From contig NZ_CP032684.1 in NCBI RefSeq assembly GCF_003627795.1, forward strand, positions 2,147,001-2,211,000: 64,000 nt of DNA, given 5' to 3'. The notes under the pieces were generated by a model. That model was not told the DNA's origin. It made no database searches and saw only the letters and a list, made by a program, of their open reading frames with translations. Origin of the DNA: Rhizobium sp. CCGE531 (GTDB taxonomy: Bacteria; Pseudomonadota; Alphaproteobacteria; Rhizobiales; Rhizobiaceae). Position 1 is the stretch's first letter. Each line of letters begins with the position of its first letter. The position numbers and the translations under genes are program-made. Positions 10,811 to 18,924 of this stretch are shown here, piece after piece.

Positions 10811-12445
10811 CTACCCCTTCAAAACGCCGCCGGCCGCGACGACTGCCTCGGGCGTGTCGACATCGAGATGTGCCGCCTTGCCGATCTCGACGTCGATAAC
10901 CGGAAGCCCCGATGTCTCGATAATATGCCGGGCGCCCACATCGCCCTCCAGCCGCACTACGGCGTTCAAGACAGATCTCGGCAGGATGACGGGATTGCCG
11001 CGCTTGCCCGCGGACGCCGCCCGCACGATCGCCTGGCCGTTCGCCTCACGGAAAGCGGCGATCAGGGTTTTCAGATCGTCGCTGGTGACGCTAGGCATAT
11101 CGGCCAGCATGACAAGAACGCCATCAGCCCTTTGCGCCGCCTGCGTGCCGACGCCCGCGACCAGCGAACTCGCCATGCCGGAGGCATAATCCGGATTGAA
11201 GACCTGCTCGACAGCGAGATCGCGCAACGCATCTTCGATCTCGTCACAGCGATGTCCGGTGACCGCGACGATATCCGATGCGCCGCTGGCAATGGCGATG
11301 GACGCCGAACGGCGAACCAGCGGAACACCGTCGAATTCCGCCAGAAGCTTGTGCGAACCGCCCTCGCCCATGCGGCTCGCCTTTCCGGCGGCCAGCAGCA
11401 CGACGGCAACCGATATCCGCGCGGCTGGCTTGGCAACGATGTCGCGTGGCCGCGGCCGTGACTGAATTTCCATGAGCAATCCTCCAACGCCCATGCCGCT
11501 TATGTCCCGCGACGTCGGTCGTTCGCCGGCTAATATGCGATCCAGCACCCAGTCGAAACCATTCTCCTTCGGGCTGCGCGCGCATCCGGGTGCCCCGACG
11601 ATGTGAACACCGCCTACTCTTCCAAGCACGAGAAGATTACCGGGATCGACCGGCATGCCGACCTGAATAACCTCGCCGCCGGCAAGCCTGATCGCTTCCG
11701 GAATGACATCGCCGGCATCGATGACGGCCGAGGCGCCAAAGACGACCACCAGCTTCGGCAGTTGGTCGCGCGCCTCCAGCGCACGGCAGATTGCGTCGGC
11801 AACGGCATTCGCCCGATGCGCAACCCGCTCTTCCCGCTGCAGCACGCTGCCCGATGGCTGCAGCCGCTGCGACAGGATCCGCGCCGTCTTGTCCATCACC
11901 GAAGCCTTCAGCGACGGCAGCTCCGTGGCGACGAGCGATATAGCGTGCGGCGCGAAGGGCTTGACCTCGAAGACCGGCATACGCCGCAGAATTTCGACGC
12001 CTTCGGCAACTTTGGCCCCGGGAACGGCGAGAGGAATGATCTTGAAGGTCGCCACCATGTCACCCGATCGCACCGGCACGCGATCCGCGAGACAGGCAAG
12101 GGTGATCGCCGGATCGACGCTGTTGAGCTGATCGACCGCTGCACGGTTTGCGACGAATAGGCCGTCGACTGCGCTGTGGACGTTCACCCGCCCCGTCGCC
12201 GCCTTAGAGAAGGTCAGATGATCGGGAGCGATAGCTCGCGCCAGCCGTTCGGCCGCCTCGTCCTCCATGAGGTCGCCCGGCTCGATGCGCGCGGCAATGA
12301 CACGCTCTATCCCGGCGGCAGCAAGCCGTTCGATGTCTCCGCCAGCAAGCTTATGCCCCTTGGAAAAGCTGCCATCGGAGATCCGAATGGAATGCGCGAG
12401 AACGGCGCCCTCCGCCTCCACCGTCTGAAATTCGCCGAAGATCAT
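10811..12445 (-). CDS. Molybdopterin-binding / MobA-like nucleotidyltransferase fusion
   Basis: 544 residues in two parts. About residues 1-335 resemble the MoeA/MoCF molybdopterin-binding fold (VVVFGASAVIDAGDVIP and the GMPVDPGNLL region). From about residue 345 there is a MobA/MocA-like NTP transferase with the signature LAAGKASRMGEGGSHKLL and later LADMPSVT. In MocA this enzyme attaches CMP to molybdopterin to make the cytosine dinucleotide cofactor used by xanthine dehydrogenase and CO dehydrogenase family enzymes. The start ATG overlaps the stop of the upstream XdhC-like gene (ATGA), so translation is coupled. Confidence 0.83.
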   Translation of the reverse strand: MIFGEFQTVEAEGAVLAHSIRISDGSFSKGHKLAGGDIERLAAAGIERVIAARIEPGDLMEDEAAERLARAIAPDHLTFSKAATGRVNVHSAVDGLFVANRAAVDQLNSVDPAITLACLADRVPVRSGDMVATFKIIPLAVPGAKVAEGVEILRRMPVFEVKPFAPHAISLVATELPSLKASVMDKTARILSQRLQPSGSVLQREERVAHRANAVADAICRALEARDQLPKLVVVFGASAVIDAGDVIPEAIRLAGGEVIQVGMPVDPGNLLVLGRVGGVHIVGAPGCARSPKENGFDWVLDRILAGERPTSRDISGMGVGGLLMEIQSRPRPRDIVAKPAARISVAVVLLAAGKASRMGEGGSHKLLAEFDGVPLVRRSASIAIASGASDIVAVTGHRCDEIEDALRDLAVEQVFNPDYASGMASSLVAGVGTQAAQRADGVLVMLADMPSVTSDDLKTLIAAFREANGQAIVRAASAGKRGNPVILPRSVLNAVVRLEGDVGARHIIETSGLPVIDVEIGKAAHLDVDTPEAVVAAGGVLKG

Positions 12446-13149
12446 GGTTTGGCGCCCTTTGGCGATGAGACGTCACGCCCGCGAAGGGAGCCGATGATCT
12501 CGGCCAGAATGGCGACGGCGATCTCGGCCGGGCTTGCGGCGCCGATGGGAAGCCCGATCGGCGCATGGATGCGGGTAAGATCAGTTTCCGCCACACCTTC
12601 CCGCCTCAAGCGCTCCAGACGCCCGGCATGCGTCTTGCGGCTGCCGAGCGCGCCAACGTAGAAACAGCCCGTTCTCAGTGCCTGAATGACCGGCTCGTCG
12701 TCGACCTTCGGATCGTGGGTGACGGCAATCAGTGCCATATAGCTGTCGAGCGGCCGTTCCTTCAACGCATCGGCGGGCCAATCGGCGATCAGGTCGATGC
12801 CTTCGAAGCGCTCCGGCGTTGCAAAGGCGGTGCGCGGATCGATGATCGTCACATCGAAGCCTGCAAGCGCCGCCATGCGCGCCAGGACCTGGCTGATATG
12901 CACGGCACCGATGACGACGATGCGCGGCGGCGGCAGATGGACGTTGAAGAACAGGCTCTGCCCTTCGATCTCAAGCGCCGCCGATTTGCCCGAACGGAAT
13001 GCCGACGAAGCAGCATCGGCCAGAGCGCCTTCCAGCGCGTCGCCTTCGACGATGAGTCGATCTGGCCCGCCGGAGAGATCGGTGACAAGGATCGCCGCTT
13101 GTCGCTTGCGCCGCATTTCATTCAGCCGCGCCAGTATCAGACGGTCCAT
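12442..13149 (-). CDS. XdhC family protein, Rossmann (C-terminal) part
   Basis: 235 residues. A Rossmann-like domain begins near residue 75 (RIVVIGAVHISQVLARMAA) and contains ALGSRKTHAGR near residue 165, as in XdhC C-terminal domains. XdhC binds molybdenum cofactor, helps add the terminal sulfur and inserts it into molybdenum hydroxylases. Here the N-terminal XdhC/CoxI domain is encoded by the separate upstream gene; the two overlap by one base (TAATG). The downstream MobA-like gene overlaps as ATGA. Confidence 0.85.
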   Translation of the reverse strand: MDRLILARLNEMRRKRQAAILVTDLSGGPDRLIVEGDALEGALADAASSAFRSGKSAALEIEGQSLFFNVHLPPPRIVVIGAVHISQVLARMAALAGFDVTIIDPRTAFATPERFEGIDLIADWPADALKERPLDSYMALIAVTHDPKVDDEPVIQALRTGCFYVGALGSRKTHAGRLERLRREGVAETDLTRIHAPIGLPIGAASPAEIAVAILAEIIGSLRGRDVSSPKGAKP

Positions 13150-13478
13150 TAGGCGAGCCTTTCGACATAGACGCGGATGCGGCCGCCGCAGGAGAGGCCG
13201 ACGCGCCAGGCCGTCTCATCAGCGACGCCGAACTCCAGCATGCGCGACTTGCCCGTTTCGATGACGTCGAGCGCCTCGGTGATGACGGCGCCTTCGACGC
13301 AGCCGCCCGAAACAGAACCATGGAAATTGCCCTCGCCGTCGATCACGAGATGACTGCCGGACGGGCGCGGTGCCGACCCCCAGGTATCGACAACGGTCGC
13401 CATGGCCACATTGCGGCCTGCTGACACCCATTCCTCCGCAATGACAAGCGGATCCAGACTTTCGGATATATCTGACAT
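13149..13478 (-). CDS. XdhC/CoxI N-terminal domain protein
   Basis: 109 residues, starting at the ATG at 13478 (MSDISESLDPL). It matches the XdhC_CoxI domain: APRPSGSHLVIDGEGNFHGS and SGGCVEGAV near residues 45-75. The GGCVEG loop is a hallmark. The C-terminal GLSCGGRIRVYVE contains a second conserved Cys. With the next gene it forms a split XdhC for maturation of a molybdenum hydroxylase. It starts 10 bp after the CoxE-like gene. Confidence 0.87.
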   Translation of the reverse strand: MSDISESLDPLVIAEEWVSAGRNVAMATVVDTWGSAPRPSGSHLVIDGEGNFHGSVSGGCVEGAVITEALDVIETGKSRMLEFGVADETAWRVGLSCGGRIRVYVERLA

Positions 13479-13488
13479 CGGAGCCTCA

Positions 13489-14733
13489 TTATTTGCCGAG
13501 GAACCGTCGTGGATCATAGGTATCCGCGCGGCCGGCTGTGAGGGCCGATACGAGATCGGCCAGAGATAATAGATTGTGAACGGGACGGAATTCGTCAACA
13601 TGCGGCAGCATTGCTTTTACGCCGCGCGCCCGCGCCTCGAAACCCTCGAACCGCAAGAGCGGATTGAGCCAGATGAGCCGCCGGCAGGAGCGATGCAGGC
13701 GATCCATCTCTTGCGCGAGCAGCTCGACGCCTTCGCGCTCCAGCCCGTCGGTAATCAAGAGCACAATCGCGCCCTGCCCCAGCACCCGGCGCGCCCATAT
13801 CAGGTTGAACTCCTTCAACGTCTCGCCGATCCGCGTCCCGCCAGACCAGTCGCGCACCGCCGCCGCGCATTCGTCCAGCGCCTGATCGGGGTCCTTGTGG
13901 CGCATCGCTCTGGTGACATTGGTCAGCCGCGTTCCGAACAGGAACGTATGCACGCGCCGACGCCGTTCGGTGAGCACATGCAGGAAATGCAGGAAGATGC
14001 GCGTATATTGGCTCATCGAGCCCGAGATATCGGCAAGCACGACCAATGGCGGCTGCAATTCCCTCGGCCGTCGAAAACGCGGCAGGATCAGCGCGCCTCC
14101 CGTGCGCAAGGCGGAGCGCATCGTTGCGCGCGGATCCACTTTGCCCGGTCTAAGGGATGCCTTGAAGCGGCGCGTGCGCACGCGGTCCAGCGGCAATCGC
14201 AGCTTCTCCAGCTCCTTCCTGGCGATGGTAATCTCCGCAGCCGACATCTGCGCGAAATCCAGGTGGCGCAACACCTCGCTGCCGGAGCTGGTAAATCGCG
14301 CATCTATCTCGATATCTGGAGTCTCGCGCTGCGGGCGTCGGTCGTTGCGGTCGCTGAGTAACGCATCGCTTGCCCGGCTCTCGCCCGGCTTCGGCTTTTC
14401 CTTCTCTCGATGATCCGGGGCGACCGGCGACATCAGCGCGATCATTTTCGCGACGAGATCGCGCGAGCGCCAGAACAGCCGGAACGCCTCGTCGAATACT
14501 GCGAGATCTTCATGGCGCTTGACGAAGACGGAACAAAGGGCGGCGTGGAACTCCTCGCGGGAGCCGATGCCGATGGCCTCGACCGCTTCGATGGCATCGG
14601 CTATCGCCCCAGGCCCGATTTTCAGGCCGGCCTTGCGAAGCACCCGACCGAACAGCACGATATTATCGGCAAGGCGCCCGTCACCGGGCGGTGACGGCGC
14701 AACGATGATGCCATCCTGCGCACTCGGCTCCAT
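13489..14733 (-). CDS. CoxE-like von Willebrand factor A domain protein
   Basis: 414 residues. The C-terminal half is a VWA/CoxE domain with a MIDAS-type DxSxS motif (VVLADISGSMSQYTR near residue 235) and a second metal-site region (VLLITDGLEREG near residue 325). CoxE works with the MoxR ATPase CoxD when the copper-molybdenum site of CO dehydrogenase or related enzymes is completed. Its partner MoxR gene lies 3 bp upstream and the XdhC pair follows, the typical cox accessory order D-E-F. Confidence 0.87.
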   Translation of the reverse strand: MEPSAQDGIIVAPSPPGDGRLADNIVLFGRVLRKAGLKIGPGAIADAIEAVEAIGIGSREEFHAALCSVFVKRHEDLAVFDEAFRLFWRSRDLVAKMIALMSPVAPDHREKEKPKPGESRASDALLSDRNDRRPQRETPDIEIDARFTSSGSEVLRHLDFAQMSAAEITIARKELEKLRLPLDRVRTRRFKASLRPGKVDPRATMRSALRTGGALILPRFRRPRELQPPLVVLADISGSMSQYTRIFLHFLHVLTERRRRVHTFLFGTRLTNVTRAMRHKDPDQALDECAAAVRDWSGGTRIGETLKEFNLIWARRVLGQGAIVLLITDGLEREGVELLAQEMDRLHRSCRRLIWLNPLLRFEGFEARARGVKAMLPHVDEFRPVHNLLSLADLVSALTAGRADTYDPRRFLGK

Positions 14734-14736
14734 GGC

Positions 14737-15666
14737 TCATCCCGCCGCCAGCAGTTCGGATTTCACCTCGTCCAGTACACGCCTGCCCTCGGCGCCCTGG
14801 ATGCGGGCGATATCGTCCTGGTATTTCAGCAGCGTCCCCAACGTGTCCGAAACGGTCTCGGGATCGAGCGCCAGCCGATCGAGTTCGGTCAAGGCGGTCG
14901 CCCAGTCGATCGTTTCGGCAACGCCTGGATTCTTGAAGAGATCGAGCGTGCGCAGCTTCTGCACATAGGCGACGATCTGACGTGAGAGCGCCTCGTTGCA
15001 GCCTGGCACCTTGTGGCGAATGATTTCCAGCTCCTGCCCGGCCTCGGGATAATCGACCCAATGATAGAGGCAGCGCCGCTTCAACGCGTCGTGGACTTCG
15101 CGCGTGCGGTTCGTGGTGATGATAACGATGGGCGGCTCGGCAGCGCGGATCGTCCCGAGTTCCGGCACCGTCACCTGAAAATCGGACAGCACTTCCAGCA
15201 GGAATGCCTCGAAAGCCTCGTCGGTGCGATCAAGCTCGTCGATCAGGAACACCGGCGCGCGTCCACCGACACCCGACAGCGCCTGCAGCACCGGCCGGCG
15301 AATGAGATAACGCTCGGAGAAGATATCGGCCTCGATGCGGTCGCGGTCGGTGTGACCGGATGCCTCCGCGAGACGGATTTCCAGCATCTGCGCCGGATAG
15401 TTCCATTCGTAGACGGCGGAGGAGACATCCAGCCCCTCATAGCATTGCAAGCGGATCAGCGGGCGATCGAGCGCCTTCGACAGGACCTTGGCGATTTCGG
15501 TCTTGCCGACACCGGCCTCGCCCTCGAGAAAGAGCGGCCGCTTCATCTTCAATGCGAGAAACAGGACGGTGCCAAGCGCGCGTCCGGCCAGATAGTCATG
15601 CGCGCCGAGCAAAGCCATCGTCTCATCGATGGAACCCGGTAGCGAAGGTAATGTCTGATCCGCCAT
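14737..15666 (-). CDS. MoxR-type AAA+ ATPase (CoxD-like)
   Basis: 309 residues with Walker A (LEGEAGVGKTEIAK near residue 50), Walker B (VFLIDELDRTDE near residue 137), sensor 1 (IVIITTNRTREVHDALKRR) and an Arg finger region (RRCLYHW). This is the MoxR family, whose members remodel or activate metalloenzymes together with a VWA protein. It is the first clear member of the minus-strand maturation cluster, with the CoxE-like gene 3 bp downstream. Confidence 0.88.
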   Translation of the reverse strand: MADQTLPSLPGSIDETMALLGAHDYLAGRALGTVLFLALKMKRPLFLEGEAGVGKTEIAKVLSKALDRPLIRLQCYEGLDVSSAVYEWNYPAQMLEIRLAEASGHTDRDRIEADIFSERYLIRRPVLQALSGVGGRAPVFLIDELDRTDEAFEAFLLEVLSDFQVTVPELGTIRAAEPPIVIITTNRTREVHDALKRRCLYHWVDYPEAGQELEIIRHKVPGCNEALSRQIVAYVQKLRTLDLFKNPGVAETIDWATALTELDRLALDPETVSDTLGTLLKYQDDIARIQGAEGRRVLDEVKSELLAAG

Positions 15667-15685
15667 GATAACTCCCTTGAAGGGG

Positions 15686-16192
15686 TTATAGCGTGTGATA
15701 GCCCCGGTTCATATAGAGCAATGCCGGCTTTGGCTCGCTGTAGCGTACGGCCATCACCTCGCCGAAGATGATGTTGTGCGTGGAGGCCTGCTTGATCTCG
15801 ATCACGCGGCAATCGAAAGCGGCCAACGCGTCGCTTAGGACAGGCGCGCCCGTCACCAGCGTCTCGAACTTGCCGGTTGCAAAGCGCTCGTCGGTGGTCA
15901 GCTGCGTCTTCCCGGAAAAGGCGTCGGCCAGGGACTGGTGATCCGCACCGAGCGTATTCAGGGCAAAAATGCCGCTATTGAAGAAGATCTCGTTCTTGGC
16001 GTTGCTGTTGTTGACGCAGATGAGAACCGTCGCAGGGCTGTCCGACACCGAGCAGGCGGCCGTGATCGTCACGCCGCGCCGCTCCGCGCCGAGCGCCGTC
16101 GTCACCAGCTGCACATGCCCCGCATAGCGGCTCATGGCATCTCGATAGAGCGCCGGATCCATACGCTGCCTGTCTAGCATCACCGTCTCCAT
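15686..16192 (-). CDS. Flavin reductase-like domain protein
   Basis: 168 residues fitting the flavin reductase/FMN-binding split-barrel family: FRxAMSRYAGHVQLVTT, RRGVTITAACSVSDSP and CVNNSNAKNEIF motifs in the first 80 residues, then a DCRVIEIKQASTHNIIFGEV segment near residue 130. Such proteins supply reduced FMN to two-component monooxygenases. It lies 19 bp upstream of the MoxR gene and may lead that operon. No monooxygenase partner is in the window, so its physiological partner is unknown. Confidence 0.82.
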   Translation of the reverse strand: METVMLDRQRMDPALYRDAMSRYAGHVQLVTTALGAERRGVTITAACSVSDSPATVLICVNNSNAKNEIFFNSGIFALNTLGADHQSLADAFSGKTQLTTDERFATGKFETLVTGAPVLSDALAAFDCRVIEIKQASTHNIIFGEVMAVRYSEPKPALLYMNRGYHTL

Positions 16193-16348
16193 ATTCCCGT
16201 GATACCTTGTCTTTCGCTCAATATGGCGGCCAGGTATTAGCTTTTCTACAATAGCGCCATTGAAATCAGAGCCATTTTGTTGCTTTTTCTTTGACGATGC
16301 CCATCAGGCGGATAAATAGAGCAGAAAATTGTCCGGGATAATCCATCG

Positions 16349-17428
16349 ATGAACGTTCTGCGTCGCCTTCCGCTTCTGTTCGTGCTGCTTTCTGCGGCCG
16401 GCAGCAGCTACGCCGCGGGAATCAATATCGGCGTGGTGGCACCGCAGGGCGGCAATTTCGCAACGCTGGGTGCTGAAATCACCACTGGGGCCAATTTCGA
16501 GATCCAGGCTCAAAAGGATACGGCGACCGTCATCGACGAACCCTGCACCGAGGACGGCGGCCGGGCTGTCGCCGAGGCATTGATCACGGCCAAGGCGCAG
16601 ATCGCGATCGGCTTCCTGTGCACGGAAACGTTGGAAGGCGCGCTTCCGCGCCTCAAGGAAGCCGGCATCCCGGCCATTACCGTTTCCGTACGTTCCCGCA
16701 TCTTGATGGAAGACGCGCTGAAGAATGGCTGGCCGCTGTTTCGCCTCGCACCCGTGGATAGCGCCGAGGCTGCCGTCGCGATCAATACTATCCTGAAAGA
16801 CTGGGCAGCCGAGCCGATGGCGCTGATCGACGACGGCACCATCCACGGCCGCGAACTGGTGGGCGCGATCAGAAACGCGCTCGAGGAAAAAGGGCTGAAG
16901 CCAGTCTTCAACGACACTTACCGTCCCGGCCAGGATCAGCAGATCGCTCTTGTCCGTCGCTTGAAGAAAGCCGGCGCCACGCATGTCTTCATCGGCGGCG
17001 ACCGCAGCGATGTCGCCGTCATCGCGCGCGACGCCAAGGGCGAAAACATTCCGCTGGCCCTGATGGGTGGCGACGCGATGCGTGCAGCCGATACGCCCTT
17101 GCCTTTGCTGGAAGGCGTGCAGGCGATCGCACTGCCTGACGCTGCAAGCCTGCCAGCGGCACAGCAGACTGTCCAGGCCATGCGCGCCGGCGGCATCGAA
17201 CCGGACGGTTATATTCTGCCGGCCGCGGCCGCGGCACAGATCGCCAGCCAGGCAGCGGAAGGCGCGAAAGCGGAAAATAAGCCCGTTGCCGATAAGCTCG
17301 TCGGCACGGCATTCCAGACGGCAATAGGCCAGATCTCCTTCGGGCAGAACCACGAATTGACCGAAAACCCCTATCGCCTGCTGGAATGGCGCGGCAATGC
17401 CTTCGTGCCGGTGACACCGTTGAACTGA
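16349..17428 (+). CDS. Periplasmic substrate-binding protein, branched-chain amino acid (LivJ-type) family
   Basis: 359 residues beginning with a clear signal peptide (about residues 1-22, LLFVLLSAAGSSYAAG). The mature part is a type I periplasmic binding fold: GVVAPQGGNFATLG, then AQIAIGFLCTETLE and IPAITVSVRS. No permease or ATPase genes are next to it, so it is an orphan binding component or a sensor subunit. It is divergent from the flavin reductase gene; bases 16193-16348 would hold both promoters. The ligand is not predictable; short-chain amino acids or amides are typical of the family. Confidence 0.8.
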   Translation: MNVLRRLPLLFVLLSAAGSSYAAGINIGVVAPQGGNFATLGAEITTGANFEIQAQKDTATVIDEPCTEDGGRAVAEALITAKAQIAIGFLCTETLEGALPRLKEAGIPAITVSVRSRILMEDALKNGWPLFRLAPVDSAEAAVAINTILKDWAAEPMALIDDGTIHGRELVGAIRNALEEKGLKPVFNDTYRPGQDQQIALVRRLKKAGATHVFIGGDRSDVAVIARDAKGENIPLALMGGDAMRAADTPLPLLEGVQAIALPDAASLPAAQQTVQAMRAGGIEPDGYILPAAAAAQIASQAAEGAKAENKPVADKLVGTAFQTAIGQISFGQNHELTENPYRLLEWRGNAFVPVTPLN

Positions 17429-17485
17429 GGCGATCCGTTCGGGCGGTTGTTTGCCCGCGACAGCGGTGCTAATCCAGACGCCACT

Positions 17486-17588
17486 GCATAATTCCTTAAA
17501 TCGGCATCGATTTTAGGATTAAATTATGCAGCAACTTTAAAGCGCTACAGCGACCTTGGCGCGTCACATGTGACGCGCGGCGCTGTAG
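17486..17588. repeat. Intergenic two-hairpin repeat element (rhizobial mosaic-type)
   Basis: Two stacked inverted repeats fill the space before rpe. The first pairs TGCATAATTCCTTAAATCG (17486-17504) imperfectly with the sequence ending AATTATGCA at 17530. The second has CTACAGCG (17545-17552) pairing with CGCTGTAG (17581-17588), and inside it the perfect 18-base palindrome CGCGTCACATGTGACGCG (17560-17577). I remember very similar hairpin pairs in many Rhizobium intergenic regions (RIME-like mosaic elements), but cannot verify copy number here. Confidence 0.65.
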
Positions 17589-17612
17589 AAATCAGTTGGA
17601 GCTCAGCCACCC

Positions 17613-18299
17613 ATGACCTTGCCGATCCGTATCGCCCCTTCCATTCTCGCAGCCGACTTCGCCAAGCTCGGACAGGAAGTCAAGGATGTGACCGAAGCCG
17701 GAGCCGACTGGATCCACCTGGATGTCATGGACGGCCATTTCGTGCCGAACATCTCCTTCGGCGCCGATGTCATCAAGGCGCTGCGCCCCTATACGACCGC
17801 GACCTTCGACTGCCATCTGATGATCTCGCCCGCCGATCCCTATCTGGAAGCCTTCGCCAAGGCGGGTTGCGACCGCATCACGGTCCATGCCGAGGCCGGC
17901 GTGCATCTGCACCGCTCGCTGCAGACCATCCGCCATCTCGGCAAGAAGGTCGGCGTCACCCTCAATCCGGCAACGCCGCTCTCCGTGCTGGAAAACGTGC
18001 TCGACGATATCGACCTGATCCTGATCATGTCGGTCAATCCGGGCTTCGGCGGCCAGAAATTCATTCCCGCCATGGCCGACAAGATCCGCAACGCCAAGTC
18101 CCTGATCGGTGACCGCCCGATCGAACTCGAAGTCGATGGCGGCGTCTCGGTCGAAACCGCGCCTCTCATCACGGCTTCCGGCGCCAATGTCCTCGTGGCG
18201 GGCTCGGCAATCTTCAAGGGCGAATCGGTCGATGCCTACCGCCAGACAGTCGGCGGCCTCCGGGCCGCCGCCGAACGAGGCCGCGTTGGATCAAACTAG
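17613..18299 (+). CDS. rpe: Ribulose-phosphate 3-epimerase
   Basis: 228-residue TIM-barrel enzyme interconverting ribulose 5-phosphate and xylulose 5-phosphate in the pentose phosphate pathway. Signatures: [15 protein letters not shown] at the N-terminus, [16 protein letters not shown] near residue 34, [12 protein letters not shown] near residue 140, and EVDGGVS near residue 175 with the catalytic Asp. The downstream membrane-protein gene overlaps its 3' end if the TTG at 18286 is used. Confidence 0.95.
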   Translation: MTLPIRIAPSILAADFAKLGQEVKDVTEAGADWIHLDVMDGHFVPNISFGADVIKALRPYTTATFDCHLMISPADPYLEAFAKAGCDRITVHAEAGVHLHRSLQTIRHLGKKVGVTLNPATPLSVLENVLDDIDLILIMSVNPGFGGQKFIPAMADKIRNAKSLIGDRPIELEVDGGVSVETAPLITASGANVLVAGSAIFKGESVDAYRQTVGGLRAAAERGRVGSN

Positions 18300-18807
18300 T
18301 CCGACCACTGCCATCATGGCGGCGGGCCGGCCACGGACCGTCGCATCGCGCTGCCTCGAAGTTTTCCGCAATGCAGTCTGTTGGGGCGCAGCCATGGCCG
18401 CTTCGGCGCTCGCCGCCCTCTATTGGCGCAATGGCCTTCTGACCAGTCATCTCCCGGCTCTTGCGCTGGTCTACTTCTTCGGCGGCGCCCTCGCCTGGCC
18501 CATTCTCGTGCCGCTCACCCGACGCGTCACCCGTAGCCGGCCGGCCGGCGCGCGCTTCGCCGCTTTCTTTCTGATGCTCTCCATCGGCACCGCCGCCATG
18601 ACGGCGTTTCTCTTCGCCATGGACTATCGCTGGTTCTATTCGCGCTGGCATGCGCCATTCGGCTCGCTTATCTGGACATTCCAGTTCCTGTACACCGGCG
18701 CCAGCGCCGTCTACCAGTTCGCAATTCTCGGCTTACCCCTGTTTCTGCCGTTCGGCCTCCCGTGCCTGATCGCCGTTTCCGCCTATCTTGCGCGACGGAC
18801 GCATTGA
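18286..18807 (+). CDS. Hypothetical multi-spanning membrane protein
   Basis: About 173 residues with four hydrophobic segments ([71 protein letters not shown]). No family assigned. The start is uncertain: TTG at 18286 has GAACGAGG in front and overlaps the rpe stop by 14 bp; ATG at 18316 has no visible ribosome site. Position suggests co-transcription with rpe. Confidence 0.6.
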   Translation: MDQTSPTTAIMAAGRPRTVASRCLEVFRNAVCWGAAMAASALAALYWRNGLLTSHLPALALVYFFGGALAWPILVPLTRRVTRSRPAGARFAAFFLMLSIGTAAMTAFLFAMDYRWFYSRWHAPFGSLIWTFQFLYTGASAVYQFAILGLPLFLPFGLPCLIAVSAYLARRTH

Positions 18808-18828
18808 GGCGTACGAAGGATCGGCCCG

Positions 18829-18855
18829 ACAAACATTGTGCCAACAAACGTTGTG
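18829..18855. promoter_or_regulatory. Tandem dyad repeat before purB (possible operator)
   Basis: The 12-mer ACAAAC[A/G]TTGTG occurs twice, at 18829-18840 and 18844-18855, 15 bp apart. Each copy is itself a partial palindrome around AACGTT. It lies 70-96 bp upstream of the purB ATG, where an operator would be expected. The binding protein is unknown. Confidence 0.35.
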
Positions 18856-18924
18856 ATTGCCGCCCGTCTTTGTTATGGGGGCGCCGAGGTTTCCTTTCCC
18901 ATTAGCCAAGAAAGCTTTGAGCCC

